A stretch of DNA of 56,052 bases, from NCBI GenBank assembly GCA_001643675.2, contig LSRY02000050.1, positions 602,501 through 658,552 of the forward strand, read 5' to 3'. The translations under genes were made by a program, and so were the position numbers. Positions within the stretch are counted from its first letter, which is position 1, and each line of letters starts with the position of its first letter. Under the pieces are notes generated by a model. The model had not been told where the DNA came from, ran no database searches, and saw nothing but the letters and a program-made list of their open reading frames with translations. The stretch is from Monocercomonoides exilis (lineage: Eukaryota; Preaxostyla; Oxymonadida; Polymastigidae). Shown piece by piece: positions 10,131 to 23,129 of the stretch.

Positions 10131-10700
10131 TCATTTCTTCGAGGCAGAACGGGAAGGCCGCAAATAACCAGATGGAGCATAACCAGCAGCGATCGAAGAA
10201 GAAGGCGAATTGGATGGGCGAAAAGGGGCAGAAAGAGGACAAGAAGAAGAAGAAGAGGAAGAGGAAGAGGAAGAGGAAGAATTGCTAACATGGCGATGTT
10301 GAGAGGAAGAAGAGGAAGGAGAAACAGAAGAAGAAATTAAATTAGAAGTTGAAGAAGAAGAAGAAGAAGAAGAAGTTTGAGAAGAAGAAGAAGAAGAAGA
10401 AGAAGAAGAAGAAGAAGAAGAAAAAAGAGAAGAGGAAGAAAATTCATCATTTCCAAAAGTCGAACAGTTGAATGCTTTGTAAGTTGAAAAAGCAATCAAC
10501 AAAAAAACTGAAAAAGTTGAACAACAGAAAGTTGGCTCTAGTTCCTGAAGGCGAATCAAGGACGGTAGAGTCGCATTGGTGTGTGATTGAAAATTAGAGG
10601 CACTTCTCTCCGGTTTAGATTTCATAAGCCAACAAATCCAATTGAAAAAAAAGGGAATAGTGGAAAACAGATGAACACAGATGTTTGCTATTTGAATCAC
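10131..10700 (-). CDS. Ser-rich low-complexity ORF, function unknown
   Basis: The 189-residue reverse frame has a hydrophobic N-terminal stretch (ICVHLFSTIPFFFNWICW) and a second hydrophobic patch (FSVFLLIAFSTYKAF). Long poly-Ser runs follow, created by a GAA/GAG-type microsatellite on the forward strand, and the C-terminus is basic (GYLRPSRSASKK). It ends in TGA. The frame opens with GTG, and the first ATG (Met of MKSKPERSASNF) lies about 75 bases further in, so the true start or an upstream exon is uncertain. It may be a real gene whose Ser tracts expanded, or only an open frame over a triplet repeat. Confidence 0.35.
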   Translation of the reverse strand: MIQIANICVHLFSTIPFFFNWICWLMKSKPERSASNFQSHTNATLPSLIRLQELEPTFCCSTFSVFLLIAFSTYKAFNCSTFGNDEFSSSSLFSSSSSSSSSSSSSSQTSSSSSSSSTSNLISSSVSPSSSSSQHRHVSNSSSSSSSSSSSSSCPLSAPFRPSNSPSSSIAAGYAPSGYLRPSRSASKK

Positions 10701-10743
10701 AAAAATAGCAAAGTCGTTCCGTGTTGCAGTTCGAGAATAAAAT

Positions 10744-11098
10744 GGCTATTCAAACAACAAAATTCTCAAATAAGAAGAAGCTGCTCTTCTTCACAGCCAA
10801 GCATTAAATATCATCAATGAAGAGATCGAAGGAGAAGGAAAAGGAGAAGAAAATGTGTTTTCTTCAAAAATACAACTTTAAATGGATTGTTCCTGAAAAT
10901 GATGCACAACATGAAAAAAAAGCTGTTCATTGGAATGGAAATAAAAAATGTATGAAATTAAAATAATTAGTTTTGCATTTATTTTGAAAATTCCTCAAAA
11001 GAACACACCTGTCCTTTCTATCGCAAATGCAGAGGATTGTTCAACCACTGATGCTGTCAATCTCCTTTTCCATTGTTTCTCAGTGCTTCTTTCTCGGT
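10744..11098. repeat. Dispersed repeat, copy A (partner at 39184-39535)
   Basis: About 355 bases align by eye in the same orientation with 39184-39535, with scattered substitutions and small indels. Shared blocks include ATGAAGAGATCGAAGGAGAA, GGATTGTTCCTGAAAATGA and CTATCGCAAATGCAGAGGAT. Weak similarity continues beyond the right end (to about 11230). On the reverse strand both copies encode a similar peptide with ERSTEKQWKRRL and SSAFAIERT, so this may be a duplicated exon. Confidence 0.75.
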
Positions 11099-11824
11099 CT
11101 TCCTTTATTCCCACACAAACATTCTGCTTTTGATGTAATCATCCACTTTTTTTCTGAAAAAAAATTTTTTTGCATTTATTCTTTCCAAGTGCTGTAAAAT
11201 TGTTGACGTTCCTTTTCGCTCTCAACTAAATGCTTTTCAATCGAATTTGTTTTTCATCCCCTGCTCCAATTGAATTCAAAAAAATATGCAATTCCCATCT
11301 GATGACTGTATCTCGACATTCAGCACTTTTCTGATGCTCTCCTCAGAAAAACAAAGGAATTGGCCATTTTTTTATTTTATCAGATTCTTGCACTCTGAAA
11401 AGATGATTTATAAAAGAATCTTCAAAACAAACAAGAACAATAAAAAACGCATACACGCAAATATTTCGATTTTTAAAAAACAGTTGAATTTCCTTTAAAG
11501 ATGCTTTTCACAAAAATCGTCTCCCTCAATTCCATCATCAATTCCCCTCTTTCGCTGTCTCGTGCAACCTCTCAAAATAATATCGTCCATTCCGCAGAAA
11601 ATATTTGCTAACCGTCTCTCATTTCAACAAGGAATATTTTTGTTCTTTCAAATCAAATGATCTGAATGTCCATTACTGCAAACACAAAAAAAGATTTATC
11701 GTTTTTTCTTTGTTTGTTTGTTTGAAAAGACTTGTCAAATAACATTAACAACACAGAATGGTATAACAACTTATGCTTTCATGATTATTTTGAGTTTTTG
11801 TTTTGCGCCGATTTCTTCTTACCA
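11099..11824. other. Intergenic DNA upstream of the second unknown-family gene
   Basis: AT-rich sequence with short T and A runs and no gene I can support. The open frame feeding into the next gene extends back to 11732 without an ATG before 11825. Confidence 0.4.
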
Positions 11825-13303
11825 ATGATATCTGAATTCAAATCAAATGACGAATTTTCGTTGTTTTCTGTCTGCGATGCATTTTCAAAAATGCAGTCAA
11901 CGAGTGCACCTGAAAGGTTTAATGGTTTGTGCTTGTTATTGCATTAAAATTCATGATTATTGTGATTTAATTAATTCTTTATTTATTTGAAGAATTGTTG
12001 TGTGAACTTGAACATTGCAATGAAGATGAGCAGAGAAAGAAAATCGGAGAAATGAATGAAATAGTTGATAGAATGCGTGAAGACGAACATAAATCTGTTT
12101 TCAGCACAGAATTGTATGATAAAATATACAAAATGATTGAAGAAAAGAAAATGACAATGGAAAATGCAATTTTGCTGCTGAAGCATGTAGGATATTGCGA
12201 TGTGCTGAAAAATTTTTGGAATCCATTCGTTGAAAAATCTTCATTGAGCAGAAGATTTGAAAAGATGATTTTTGAAGAGGAAAAGAAAGAAAAAAAGAAT
12301 GAAAATTTTCTGGTCGATCTTTGTGAATGCCATCTTTTTCTTAAAAACGGATCATCTTATGAATTACTTTCAATTTGTGTGCCTTGCCTTCTGAAAGCTG
12401 CCTCAAAGAAAGAGGAAAGCGAGGAGACTCAAAAAGAAGTGGAAATAGCATTGCTGGCTTTGTGTGAAATAGGATTTTTTGTATGGGCACTTCTTTTTCA
12501 TTTTTATTATGTTTGCTTTTTTTCCCCTTTATTTTTGATAGAATCTGAAACAAGAACAATATTTGAAGGATATTACAGAAATCATCAAACATCAGCAGAA
12601 ACACAGAAATCTCACAAAAATTGCTTATCAATCTGTTTGGGACTTTTTCATTCACCGATTTTGGTTTGACAATAGCTTGGAAGAAGTTATTGTGAATAAG
12701 ATGCATTTTGGAAGAGAAGCAGCAAGAGAACTGGAAGAGCTAACAAGAAATGTGAATTGGAAGAGAAAAGAAGTGGAACCAGGAAAAGAAACGAGAGAAG
12801 TGTTTATTTTGATGAGATGGCTGCAAACATTCTCGATTTATTTTCAAAGTTGTCGATTGAAGAATGAAGAAAATGTTGAGCTGCTCAAAAACATTGTTCA
12901 GGTGTATCGAGCAGCAAAAGGGAATAATGGAGTAATTTGCAATCTCTGCATTTCCTCCTTGAGAATTGCGGTGCAAAGAAGAGTTGTGAAAGTTGAAGAC
13001 TTGTTGAATGGAGGAGCTGTTGATACTGTTTTGGAGGAGATGCAGCGACCGAAGTTGAATGACAACATGGCGTATGAATGCTTTCAATTCCTTGTGAATG
13101 TTTCATATCGATTAAAAGGAAAGGAGAAAAGTGAAAATGATGAAATGAAAAGAAAGGCAATCAAAATGGAGATTTTTGAAAAGATGGAGGAAGAAGGATA
13201 CGAAGATACCATCACCACCTTTCATAAAATATTTGAATTTCTCAATAAAAAATATTTTAATGAGTTACCTTTTAATATTTCTGATTATTTTGTTTATGTT
13301 TGA
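11825..13303 (+). CDS. Three-exon gene, unknown helical protein family (copy 2), 449 aa
   Basis: Function unknown. Exons are 11825-11924, 11993-12480 and 12542-13303. Introns are 11925-11992 (68 nt, GTTTGT...TTGAAG, phase 1) and 12481-12541 (61 nt, GTATGG...GATAG, phase 0). The joined frame is 450 codons ending in TGA. ATG 11825 is the first in frame and gives MISEFKSNDEFSLFSVCDAF. The protein then follows copy 1 closely: ERFNELLCELEHCNEDEQ, MENAILLLKHVGYC, LLSICVPCLLKAA, QSVWDFFIHRF, HFGREAARELEELTR, MEEEGYEDTITTFHKIFEF. Shared intron positions show true paralogy. It lacks signal peptide and membrane helices. The two copies lie 4.8 kb apart in divergent orientation, which suggests duplication with inversion. 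Confidence 0.82.
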
Positions 13304-14349
13304 AGAAATACATTGTATTTTGTTACTCTTTATTTTCAGTTTTCTCATTTTTCATTCATTTCACAAAACAGAACAAAAATTTATTTTCATATGTTTGCTT
13401 AAAGTGATTTGTCATCCAGATTCATCAAAATGAAGTGAAGAAATAACAACAAAAAAAAGATTCAATTTTTGTTTTTCCAAATGAAAATAATAATAATAAT
13501 TAAAAATCATGAATATCTCCATTTTCTTCTTTCTTTCACCAAAGTTCTTCCCAAAATGAGTTGATAAACATTTTTTATTTCAAATTCTTTATTCATTCTT
13601 TTGATTGTTTTGAGAAAAACAACCTCTTTTCAGCTCATTGGCAAAAAGAAAATTGTGTTTTCTCAATGCTTCCTTTGCTTTCAGGGAATATCAGAAACCC
13701 TCAGTGAATGTTGAAAAGGCAACAAAAACAGCAAACAACGATGTTGATGCTGTTTCAAGTGAAGAGAAACATTCAACCCAAACGCTTTCCTCTGCCTGTT
13801 TATTCATTCTTCATCATTTCCATTTCCAAAAGCTATTACTATCCGTTTGCAGCATCTGAAGGAAACAAAAATGTTTAATTTGAAAATCGGAGAAGAGGAA
13901 GATATTCTGATGGGAGTTTTGATGCATCCCTTGAAGATTGAAAGAGAAAGAGAGAAGAATAAAAAAAATCAATATCGAATTGTTCATTTGAGTTGATGGA
14001 CTTTTTGTGAAGAATTTCAAGTTTGAAATGCTTCTTGAATTGGAAGAAGAAGAAGAAGAAAACAAAAATAATGGAATTAAAGTTGAGAATTCTGAAGAAG
14101 AAGATGATAAAGAATTTGAAATAGAAGAAGGTGAAGAGGAAGAAAAGAAGGAAGAGGAAGAAGAGGAAGAAAAAGATGAAGGAGAAGAAAAGTATAAATG
14201 ACTTTTACGCTTTGATGAACTTTTTTGTTGGGGTGATAAGTCTAAATCTGGAAAAGGCTTTTCGAATTTTTTGTCAGCTATGATTATTTATCTGTTGTTC
14301 TTCATTTCTTTTGTTGAATATGGTTTTTTCTCTATTATTTTTTGAGGAA
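13304..14349. other. Intergenic DNA with a short acidic ORF
   Basis: Mostly AT-rich. A 64-codon forward frame at 14007-14201 encodes a Glu/Lys tract over a GAA/GAG microsatellite, and just upstream (13870-13990) a frame reads KIGEEEDILMGVLMHPLKIE. Together they could be remnants of an acidic protein. I would not call a gene. Confidence 0.3.
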
Positions 14350-14628
14350 CTATACATCTCGACGAAGCCCAAGACTGAATAATGAAACATCATGCTCTCT
14401 GTTTGGAACAGCATAAGTTACAAAAAGTGCTTCGAACGGAGTCCAAGAAGAAGCAGCAACTTTTATTTTTGTACAATAAGTAGAATGTTGGCCGTCATAT
14501 AGATTTTTTGCATCTATCATTTTAATGAGTGAAGTTGGTACCTTAATCGTTGTTGCGTCAACAAGCAACTCAATGTGTGGAAATTCTTCAGTTGTGATTG
14601 ATGGAGGGAGAGGAGGATATGAATTCAT
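14350..14628 (-). pseudogene. Fragment of IS5/Harbinger-like (DDE_Tnp_4 type) transposase
   Basis: The 92-codon reverse frame from ATG 14628 contains IELLVDATTIKVPTSLIK, then KNLYDGQHSTYCTKIKV and VPNREHDVSLF. This order (Asp after two hydrophobics, a Y-x-G-x-H/K-x-x-x-x-K-V core, then G/N-x-x-x-H-D) is what Harbinger/IS5-type DDE domains show around the first two catalytic Asp residues. The family catalytic domain is about 150 residues, so the third acidic region is missing. The fragment ends in TAG, and no terminal inverted repeats are seen nearby. It is probably a decayed copy. Confidence 0.5.
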
Positions 14629-16086
14629 ATTGATAAGTTCATCAAGTTAATGAATATGAACTTCAATTGTGCTGTTGGACACCACGGATTGCGAAAGTCA
14701 AAGAAAAAAAAGATTTTTCCTCAGTGGTGTTGTCTGGAAACCAAAAAAAAAAAAATAAATAAATAAATAAATAAATAAATAAATATCTCCAATTTATCAA
14801 GAACAGTGATTTTTTTTTTGTCTTTTTCTCGGATCAAATTGAAGAACAGATGATATTTGATTCCCTAATACAACAAGACTTTCAGGTGATAATTGTTAGA
14901 AATTTTTTTTCTTGATTTTGGATAAACATTTCAAAAATAAATCCGAATGTGTCGGAATCACTTTCACTGCTTTCCTCTAATTCGAAACATTTTTCAATAT
15001 TTTTTGTGTCTGTTTTCTTTTTTGATGAAAAATATCATGATCCGGTAGTGTATCTGTTATTAAACAATGACCTTGTCACACATTTTGTTGGTTCTGGACG
15101 ATTGAGATTTTTTTGTTAAACAATAACGATTCTGAGCGATGAAAAAAAGAAGATTTCGAAGTGAAAACGCATTCTTCCGATGGTTCAGAAATAATTTCTT
15201 GTTGACAAATGATATTGAAAGAAGATGAACAAAATAGTTAAGCAACTTTCAAAGAACTCTTGTTTTCGATTATCAAATGATTTGATGATTGATCAAGAGT
15301 AACACTTGAAAGCGAGTGAAGAGATTCCATTGATGAATTGAGGAAGGAAGAACTGCAATGTTGTTTCATGGAAACTTTTTTTATTGCATTTCTGTGAGAA
15401 TGTCATATAGAAAAGTGAATTTTTTTACCAAGCAATTATTGTTATTAAACTCTTTTTAATCCATTTCTTGGAAAGGGAATCATTAATAAACAAGTGCACT
15501 ATACCAAAAGTGAAAAGTGTGCATGATAAAACTTGTGTTTGCGTCAAAATATGGGTAATTCTTTTTGAAAAGTCGCTACAGATCAAAATATTGTCCCATC
15601 GCAGTAAATATAAATACACTCCGTGACCATTATTCAACATTTGTTTTTCATATTTTAAATTTGTGTTTTTTTTATCATGAAAAACAAAAGGATGGAAAAA
15701 AAAACTGTTTTCAAAAATTTTTGAATATTGCTTTTTGATCAATTTTGTAAATTTGATTTAATGGTGATATTACAATTTTTATTTGTCATTGCACTTGCTT
15801 CTTTGCAACACATTTGTGGTGTAATCGATTTCAAGAGTTTATGAATTGAAAAATCAGTTTGATTTATCAAATACTAAATTTTATAGTTGTTGTGTTTATC
15901 TACTTTTAGAGAAAAGCGATTACGTTGGGTACGGACGAATCAAGTTTTTATTTCAAATGGACTATTCTGCATTTTCTGTTTCATGTGTGAAAGAGGATTT
16001 GTTCAAATTTTAATTCAAAATTACATCTGCGGAACATTGTTTAATTACTGCTTTTTTCCATTACAATGCATGCTTAAAAGGCAGAC
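14629..16086. other. AT-rich intergenic DNA with AAAT microsatellite
   Basis: An A-rich run and AAAT repeats occupy about 14740-14785. The remainder is AT-rich with scattered short open frames on both strands and no convincing gene. The last part (after about 15880) may belong to the decayed gene that follows. Confidence 0.4.
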
Positions 16087-16964
16087 ATGACGCTGTTCTC
16101 CAAAATTCTTCAGCTTATAACAAGTGATTCCACATGCTATTTAACAAGGAAAACATCAAAAGGAGAAAGTGCAAAATATAACTCAGTTGATATGAGTGAA
16201 CAGCTTAATTTCAAATGAGGAAGAATTAGATTCGTTTCATTGGTTCAAACACAACCAAATGAAAATGATTCATTCACTTCCTCTACAACATCCACACAAC
16301 ACCAGATGACAATCCACCAACACCTTTGATTCCATCTGACAAATTAATTCTTCACACATTTTCATATGGCGAATATTTCGATCCGAAGTATCACAGATCA
16401 TTAGCTCCTGATTACGTCTTTTTGGTGTTGAGAAAAGGAGAAAAAGGTACAGAAAGATATTTGTTTGTTCATACTCCAACTTCGCATTCTTTTTAGAACG
16501 AACAAACAAGAAGCGACATCATTCGTAGAGAAGAGACAACTGATAACGAGAAAATTGAGCACAGTGAGAACACAACAGCATAAGATTCTTCTTTCTATAA
16601 AGCAACAGGAAATGAAAGAAATGAAGGAAATTCATCAAACGAAAACAAAGTGAAAGAAGGAAGTGCCTTGATTGCAGCTGTTCAGAGAGAAGTTGAACAG
16701 AAAGGAGAGAGAAGCAACTCTTATACTCAGATTGACATCGCTTGCATTGAAATAGGCAGCATACCAAAGGTGACAAAACACATTCTATCAACACTCACTT
16801 CTTATGTGATGATGTTTACAGACATTTCTAATATTGTCATTTTTTTGGAGATTTAGAACAACACAAGGCAACTGATCACAACAAATTTCACAGAGATTTG
16901 TACTTATCTAAATTCAGATTCAGATTCATATTCATATTCAGATACAGCAACGTCACAAACAACG

Positions 16965-18743
16965 ATGACTGCCACAGTATCATCGAATTCTGCATCCCCT
17001 TCAACACCTTCTGCTTCACCACAATCTTCAATAGCAGACTTGTCGTTCAGCATTCTGCAAGAAATATTCTCGTCAGCTGCAGATGTTGAGCATTTCTTCC
17101 TGTTTAGCTACTCCTTTTCCTCCTCTTTCAAAGAAATGCCTCTTCTTTTCAATGGTTCAAATGATCAATTTACTCATTTCCTGCTATTTGAGTCAAGAAA
17201 AACAATGCATCGAATTATGCAGCAGCAGACAGAACTGCTTGTTATGAGAAAAGAGGAAATACTGAATGAGATGCAGACGCTGAATGAATGGCTCAGATTA
17301 GTTGATTTGAGTGAAGTCCTCCGCATTCGCTTGACAAAAGAGGAGGAAGAATTGGAAAGAGCCATTCCACCAAATGTAATTGTTACAGGTTTCGCCAAAG
17401 CAAAGTTTGCCCAACTGCAATTCTTGTTTGAACTTAATTCTGCTGACAAATGGAGATGAACAGATTGTCCCAAAAATGTAATTCAGAAACTGATAAAGCT
17501 GATTTGCTTGCTTCATTTCCAGCTTTTCTTGGTACGCAAAAGTATCGTCATTGTTATGGATGTTCTTGTGAACATTTCAACAGACAACTTGGGTGTGTCT
17601 ATGCTAAAGATATCTGAATTCTCAGAAATGGCAGGTGCTCAGATGATTGCACAAGGCGGGAACTACGAATGGCTCTGCGAAATATTCTCAGAGCGGGAAA
17701 AAGCGAAGACAGAAATCAAAACAAGGAGGAGCACTTTGCAGACGAATAGAAACGATGAAGGAAAAGGCACTGCCAATGAGTCAGACGAAGCACCACAAAA
17801 TGAGAAAGCCACATCTTCTGATGGAAAAAGTGTGCATTCAGGAAAAGTGACAGAATCACAATACAAGGCAAACATTGCGTTGCGGTTTATGGAACTAGAA
17901 CATAATGAGAAGGATGCATTTTGATACAGAAAGAAAAGATTGCGGCAGTTTCCAGGTGCTGATTCTTGCTCACTCAAAGTTATTTTCTCACCTTCCGTAA
18001 TTGACATATTTGACTATCCAATTGATGCATTCGCGTGCGAGATATCGTCATCAATGCTCATAGAACAAGAAAAAAGAGCATCATATTTTGAGGCTACTCT
18101 CATTTTGATAGAGTCAATCATCACTTTCATCTATATCATGAGGAGCATGAGAGTGAATATTGAAGGACTCCCAAATGACCAAACAGAAGACGAAGAAAAT
18201 AACAACCAACAAGATGGAAACGAAGAAGTCGACAGGCATTATCATAAAGATGAATCGAGAGAAGAAGGAGTTGGAGTTGGAGTTGGAGAAGGAGGAGAAG
18301 GATCATTTGAAGAGGGAGCTATTGAAGACGAAATAGAAGAAGAAAGGCAAGAAGGAAGAGAAAGAGACGGAGAAGGAGAGCGAGCCAAAAAGAGAAAAAA
18401 GGAAGGCATTGGAAATGAAGATGGAGACAAAATTGAAATAAAGCCTCAACAACAACCACACAAAGAAGTTGAATGCAAAGAAACAAAAAATGCAACTTGT
18501 TTTGAAGGCACTACTGTTCTGCGGACGAGCGATCTTAACGAGTTTATTACACAGCATACACACTATCGACCAGAAAACTTTGCAGAGAAGAATTCTTCAG
18601 TTGCGGTCGAAGCGTTTCAAACTCTTTCAGAGATACAACACAAGTCGTCAGAAAATAAGAAAGCCGAAGAAAGTCAACAAGAAGACAACGAAAATGCTTT
18701 GACATTTTTCAATGAAGCAGAAAGAATGAGATTAAATAGCTGA
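16965..18743 (+). pseudogene. Block of the large broken gene: Ser-rich then helical and acidic
   Basis: In frame 0 the block begins Ser/Thr/Pro-rich. It continues with ADLSFSILQEIFSSAADVEH, a helical stretch with MRKEEILNEMQTLNEWLRLV, then DVLVNISTDNLGVSML and NYEWLCEIFSEREKAKTEI, then IFDYPIDAFACEISSSMLIE. A Glu/Gly/Lys-rich tail ends near 18740. Only two stops interrupt about 590 codons (TGA 17457 and 17922). A good acceptor (CATTTCCAG) ends at about 17521 just after the first TGA, so an intron there is possible, although I cannot find a phase-compatible donor. Confidence 0.55.
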
Positions 18744-21685
18744 ATAGCAACTGTGGAAGAGAATGTTTGATTGTTGAGCCTGTTGTTGGGAATACAGAAG
18801 CTGAAGTGATGAAATACACAAGCGAGTGGGATCAACGTCATTCAGAAAGAGAAAAAGAAAGAGAAAGGAAAAGAAAGAGAACGGGATATGATTTGGGTTC
18901 ATCTTTGGCATTTCAAACAAACTATACAAGCCATCTTGACAGCATAACGTAGAGAGAAAGAAGATGGATGATGTGGGAAGGAAAGGTGCTTCAAGTTGTT
19001 TGCCGCAAAGTTGATGAGCCTCCAGTGTCAACAATACGTGAAACTAACATGAAAAGATTACAGGAATACTTGATTAAAAAGAGAAAGAAAGAAAATGAAC
19101 AAAAGTTGACGAATATTAAAAATTAACTTTCGAGCAAGTTTTTTGGTTCACAAAAGAAGCCATACAAAGATGAGGAAGTGAAATCCACCAGCAGATTTAC
19201 ACTTGCAAACGAAGAGGTTTCAGAATTGTGTGCGAATAATAACGGGGAGATTCCAACAAAAGAATGCATTCAAGAGCTTACAAAAATAAGTGCAATACAT
19301 CCCACTGTTCAGAATCAGAGCGGAGGTTACTATGAAATCCACAGATTCACTCGCTTACCTGATTCTTCACCTTCTGGATATATCTGTGATTTTATCATTC
19401 CTATTCTTACGGCTGGCCCTCGCTCCACATTCTGTTATGCGCTTTTTACTCTTCCGCTTTCTATTTCTGAGGTTCTTTCTTCGAAGATATCGTTAAAGCC
19501 GATCATCAAAGAGATTGTTAAGCTTTCTTCGAAGATCACTGTCTCCAAATTGAAGTGGATCGATACAAATTCAAATGAAGAGATGAATTACTATTGGAAG
19601 AACATGTGCACCAAACAGGCAACGCCACAAGAAGAAAAAGAAAAAGAAGATGGAATAAACGAGAGCGAATCTTCGTGCAAAACTTCCAAAGTTGCAACTG
19701 TTGAATCATAGATATCAAATGGCGGAGTATTAAATGAATAAGAAAAATAGACAAAAGCTAAAGAAAAGAAATTAACAACAGGAAAAAAAGAAAAAACAAT
19801 ATCTGAATCAAAAATGAATGGTGAAATCGAAAAGTACAGAAAATCGGAAAATTTGAAAGAACCAAACGATGAAGATGTTGGAAACAAGGAGCAAATTACT
19901 TCTTTGCGGCAAGATCCATTTCTTCCACTTTATGAGCATTATCATTCACACACTTTGAGCAGCATTCCTTCAGGCACTTTTGTAAACAATGTGATTCTTT
20001 CTTCACCAAATGAAGCACTTTTGCTCGAAACAAATAATTATACATTGCTCTGTGCTAATGCCACCACAACTGTTCTTCTCTCTGAATTGCTCCAAAGTTG
20101 CACAAAGAGCATTCAATTGCTTGATGGAAACGATTCTTCTTCAAACAATAAGAATGGAGAAGATAGAAAAGATACCGGCAAAGCATCACTTTCAACAATT
20201 GAATCTATTTCGAATCAACTTTTGCCTCTGAAATGTCCATTTGTTCCTCCGCCATCTGCAATTTGCCATTTTACAGTGGATGACTTTGCAGTAGTTGTTG
20301 AATGCCGACGGATTTAATGGCTTGCAGACACTCCAAACAGAGCAGAAGTGGAGTAGGAAAGCCAACTCAGAGCGAAACTATGGCTAAAAGAGATTGTGGA
20401 AGGAGAGTACATCGCAGCAAAGGCGATGGAGTTGACTGTTCCACTTCATCCTGGAGCGTATTGGTGCACGGAAACAGAAGCCGAATACTGGGAGTGAATC
20501 AAAGATGCGATGAAAGAGAAGTGTAAATCAATGGATAATTGCATTTCAATCACAGAATTCTTTACTATCAATCCGGATCATTGCTTCTTTGAACGTCTGG
20601 CTGAACTTCAAGCACTGACAAAGTTTCTCGAAGGAATGTTTAAGCCAGTGATGATTTTTGGAGAAATATCGAACGGAGAGAAGAGGATAAAAGGATGGGA
20701 GATGTTTGAAAGGCTGAAGGAGCTGAAAGAAAACAGAGAGACAATTCAGCGTGTTGTCAAAAGAAGACAAGATTGGCCAATGCGACGAGCAATGCAGAAA
20801 GAGGCAGAAAGAATAATGGAACAAGACAGAATGACGTGGGGTCATCAGCACCCTCTCAAAGAAGAGCACAAAATGTTGATCTACATACAGATACCAGCGA
20901 GCTTTGACCAAAAGCTCAAGGTTCTCAACTCTCTGGCCTTTGAACAGAAGCAAAAGTTGTATCGGTGGCCGAACCGAACGGCAGAGATATCAGAAGAAAG
21001 AGCACATGACAAAGCAATCATTCGGAAGTTCAAACGAGAAAAGCTGCGAGAGATTAAGGATCGTCTCAGCAAAAAGACATTTTTGACACGATTGGAGAGG
21101 AAAGACGAGGAGAAAAAGGAGTTGGACAACTTGAAGCATCTTCTGAAGCAACAAGCAGCACATCTCAAATACCAGAAACAAGAAGAAAAGAATTCTTTCC
21201 TGAAGACAATTGATAAGATTCTGAATGGAAGCCAAAGAGGTCGCAGCGAGATGCTTGTGGCGCCGGCTCTTTCTTCTTTAAAAGAAGGATTAGTTCGAAG
21301 ACGCAGAATATCAACTTCTCTGTCTTCATCATCCTCAGCATCCATGTCGCCATCTCTGGTCCTTTCACCTTATTCCTCCTCTTCAAATTCAGAGTCGCCT
21401 TTCAGTCATTCATCTGCTCATCCGCTTTCTCTGTCGCCTCATCGTTCGCGATGCCATCACCACCACATCCACGTTCACCATCCCAGAAACCACAGAAAGA
21501 GCACACAGAAAATACAAAATTCTGCTTTAAATGCGAAGAAAGCTACTCGCCCAGATAAGAAATCGAAACGGAAGCTAATTCCAAAAGCGAAGAGCCAAAT
21601 TTCACCATCTTTGGAAAAGGAGAAGTTTTATAGTGATGAAAGATTAACCAAATTGCATCAAATAAAGAAACTAGCTTGCTTGTGA
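18740..21685 (+). pseudogene. Block of the large broken gene: central helical region
   Basis: Frame 2 reads through seven TAA/TAG and one TGA. Protein-like pieces include RERRWMMWEGKVLQVVCRKV, GGYYEIHRFTRLPDSSPSGY, MELTVPLHPGAYWCTETEAE and FERLAELQALTKFLEGMFK. A 390-codon uninterrupted stretch (20510-21685) is rich in Lys, Arg, Glu and Gln and predicted coiled coil, with a Ser/His-rich end. Three stops at 19709, 19739 and 19748 fall in a 42-base A-rich patch that could be non-coding. The ORFs on other frames here are shadows. Confidence 0.55.
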
Positions 21686-23127
21686 AATCTTCCGTGTTCA
21701 ATTTTTTGGATCGCAATTCATTATCACCTTCATCTTTGTACTCGTCGCATACTTCTCCTTCTCGCTCTTTCTCAATAAGATGTGAGTCCACTTCGTCCAT
21801 CTGTTCCACTCGTTCGTGTGTTGAGCTTCCGTGGAAAGAAGCTGCAGAGTATTCAGAGTCAGACGAAGAACGGATACTCCAGGGACGACACGTCAGAAAG
21901 ATGAAGAAGAGAATAACCAACAGACAGCAAAAAATAGCAGAGCGGGACAGAAAACAAGAGCTGAAAAGAAGACTGAGGCGGAAGCTCAGAAAGGAGCAGA
22001 TGCTTCATCTTAAATGGATGCAGCATGTGAGCCAGCTCTGCGAGATTAACGACAACATCAGAGCAAAGATGAAAATAAAAGAAGAGCGGCGGAAGCCTAT
22101 ATCCAGAGAAGCTAAAGCAGAGGAAAAGAAAGCGATTGATAGACTGAAGCGATAAAAAGAAGAAATGCAAAAGAAACACACTTCAATCGAAAAACAGCGC
22201 TCGAAATTGATCGATCAAATTGTTGAGCTGAGAAAGAGAATCAACAAACTATCTTTGTCAACTTCTCCAAAGAAAGAGCCAGATGAAAAGAAGATGATGA
22301 AAGTGGAACAAAAAGTATTCCAAAAGATCAGGAGTTATGAAGAAGGAATGGATTGAGAAATGAATGAAGAGCAAACAAAAAGCGATTTGGACAAAAACGA
22401 CAAAAGAAAGCTATCAAAAACTCAACCAGTGGACACTACAAATTTTATTCCTCTTGCAACAATTGCCAGCATTTTGGAAGCAGAGAAGAAGGAAGAAAAG
22501 GTTGCAGAAGCCGAAAACGATTCCAAAAATGATAAAACAAAAACAGATGAAAAGCCAATATATAAATTAGAAGAAAGTAAAGAAGACACTAAGCTTATTG
22601 AAAAAGAGCTAACAAAGCAAACTGAGGAGGAAAAGGGAAATGAGAAAAGCTCTATACTAAGCAAAATGGATTAATTGCCATCACAACAAACTCAGAAAGA
22701 GTCAGAAGAAGAGCAAAAATTATCGAAAGCGGATGAAGCTTCTGTCGAAGAAGCCACGAGCAAAACAAGCGCAGCTACCCAATCAGAAGACATTGAAATA
22801 ATAGACACAAGTTTGAAGACTTCGAAGCATTCGTCGACGTCTCCATAAGACAATGACGAAGACGATGATGATGACCTTCCATTTTCTCGTCTGAGAAATG
22901 GAACAGCCTCTTCGCGAACGAGGCTGTACACTTTGTCCTGCTTCACATCTTCAATTGTCGCTTCGATGAATCGCATCAAGGATCACGTTTCTCTATCGAC
23001 ACAGTCATCCTTCTTCTCTGCTCTCTCAATGCTGATTTCTGAGCTGCGTTGCGAATACCCTTTTCCACCGCGTTCACGCTCACCCAGAAAGCCCTCCTTC
23101 CATCTCCTCCATTGCCCCTTTTCTTGA
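21650..23127 (+). pseudogene. Block of the large broken gene: charged C-terminal region
   Basis: Frame 1 takes over between about 21640 and 21683. It encodes a Ser-rich opening, a basic coiled-coil-like stretch (MKKRITNRQQKIAERDRKQE), then Lys/Glu-rich sequence through TAA 22153, TGA 22354, TAA 22672 and TAA 22846, and an acidic patch DNDEDDDDDLPF. The flanks of each stop are equally charged and continuous in style, so the stops do not mark obvious gene ends. Confidence 0.5.
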
Positions 23128-23129
23128 AT

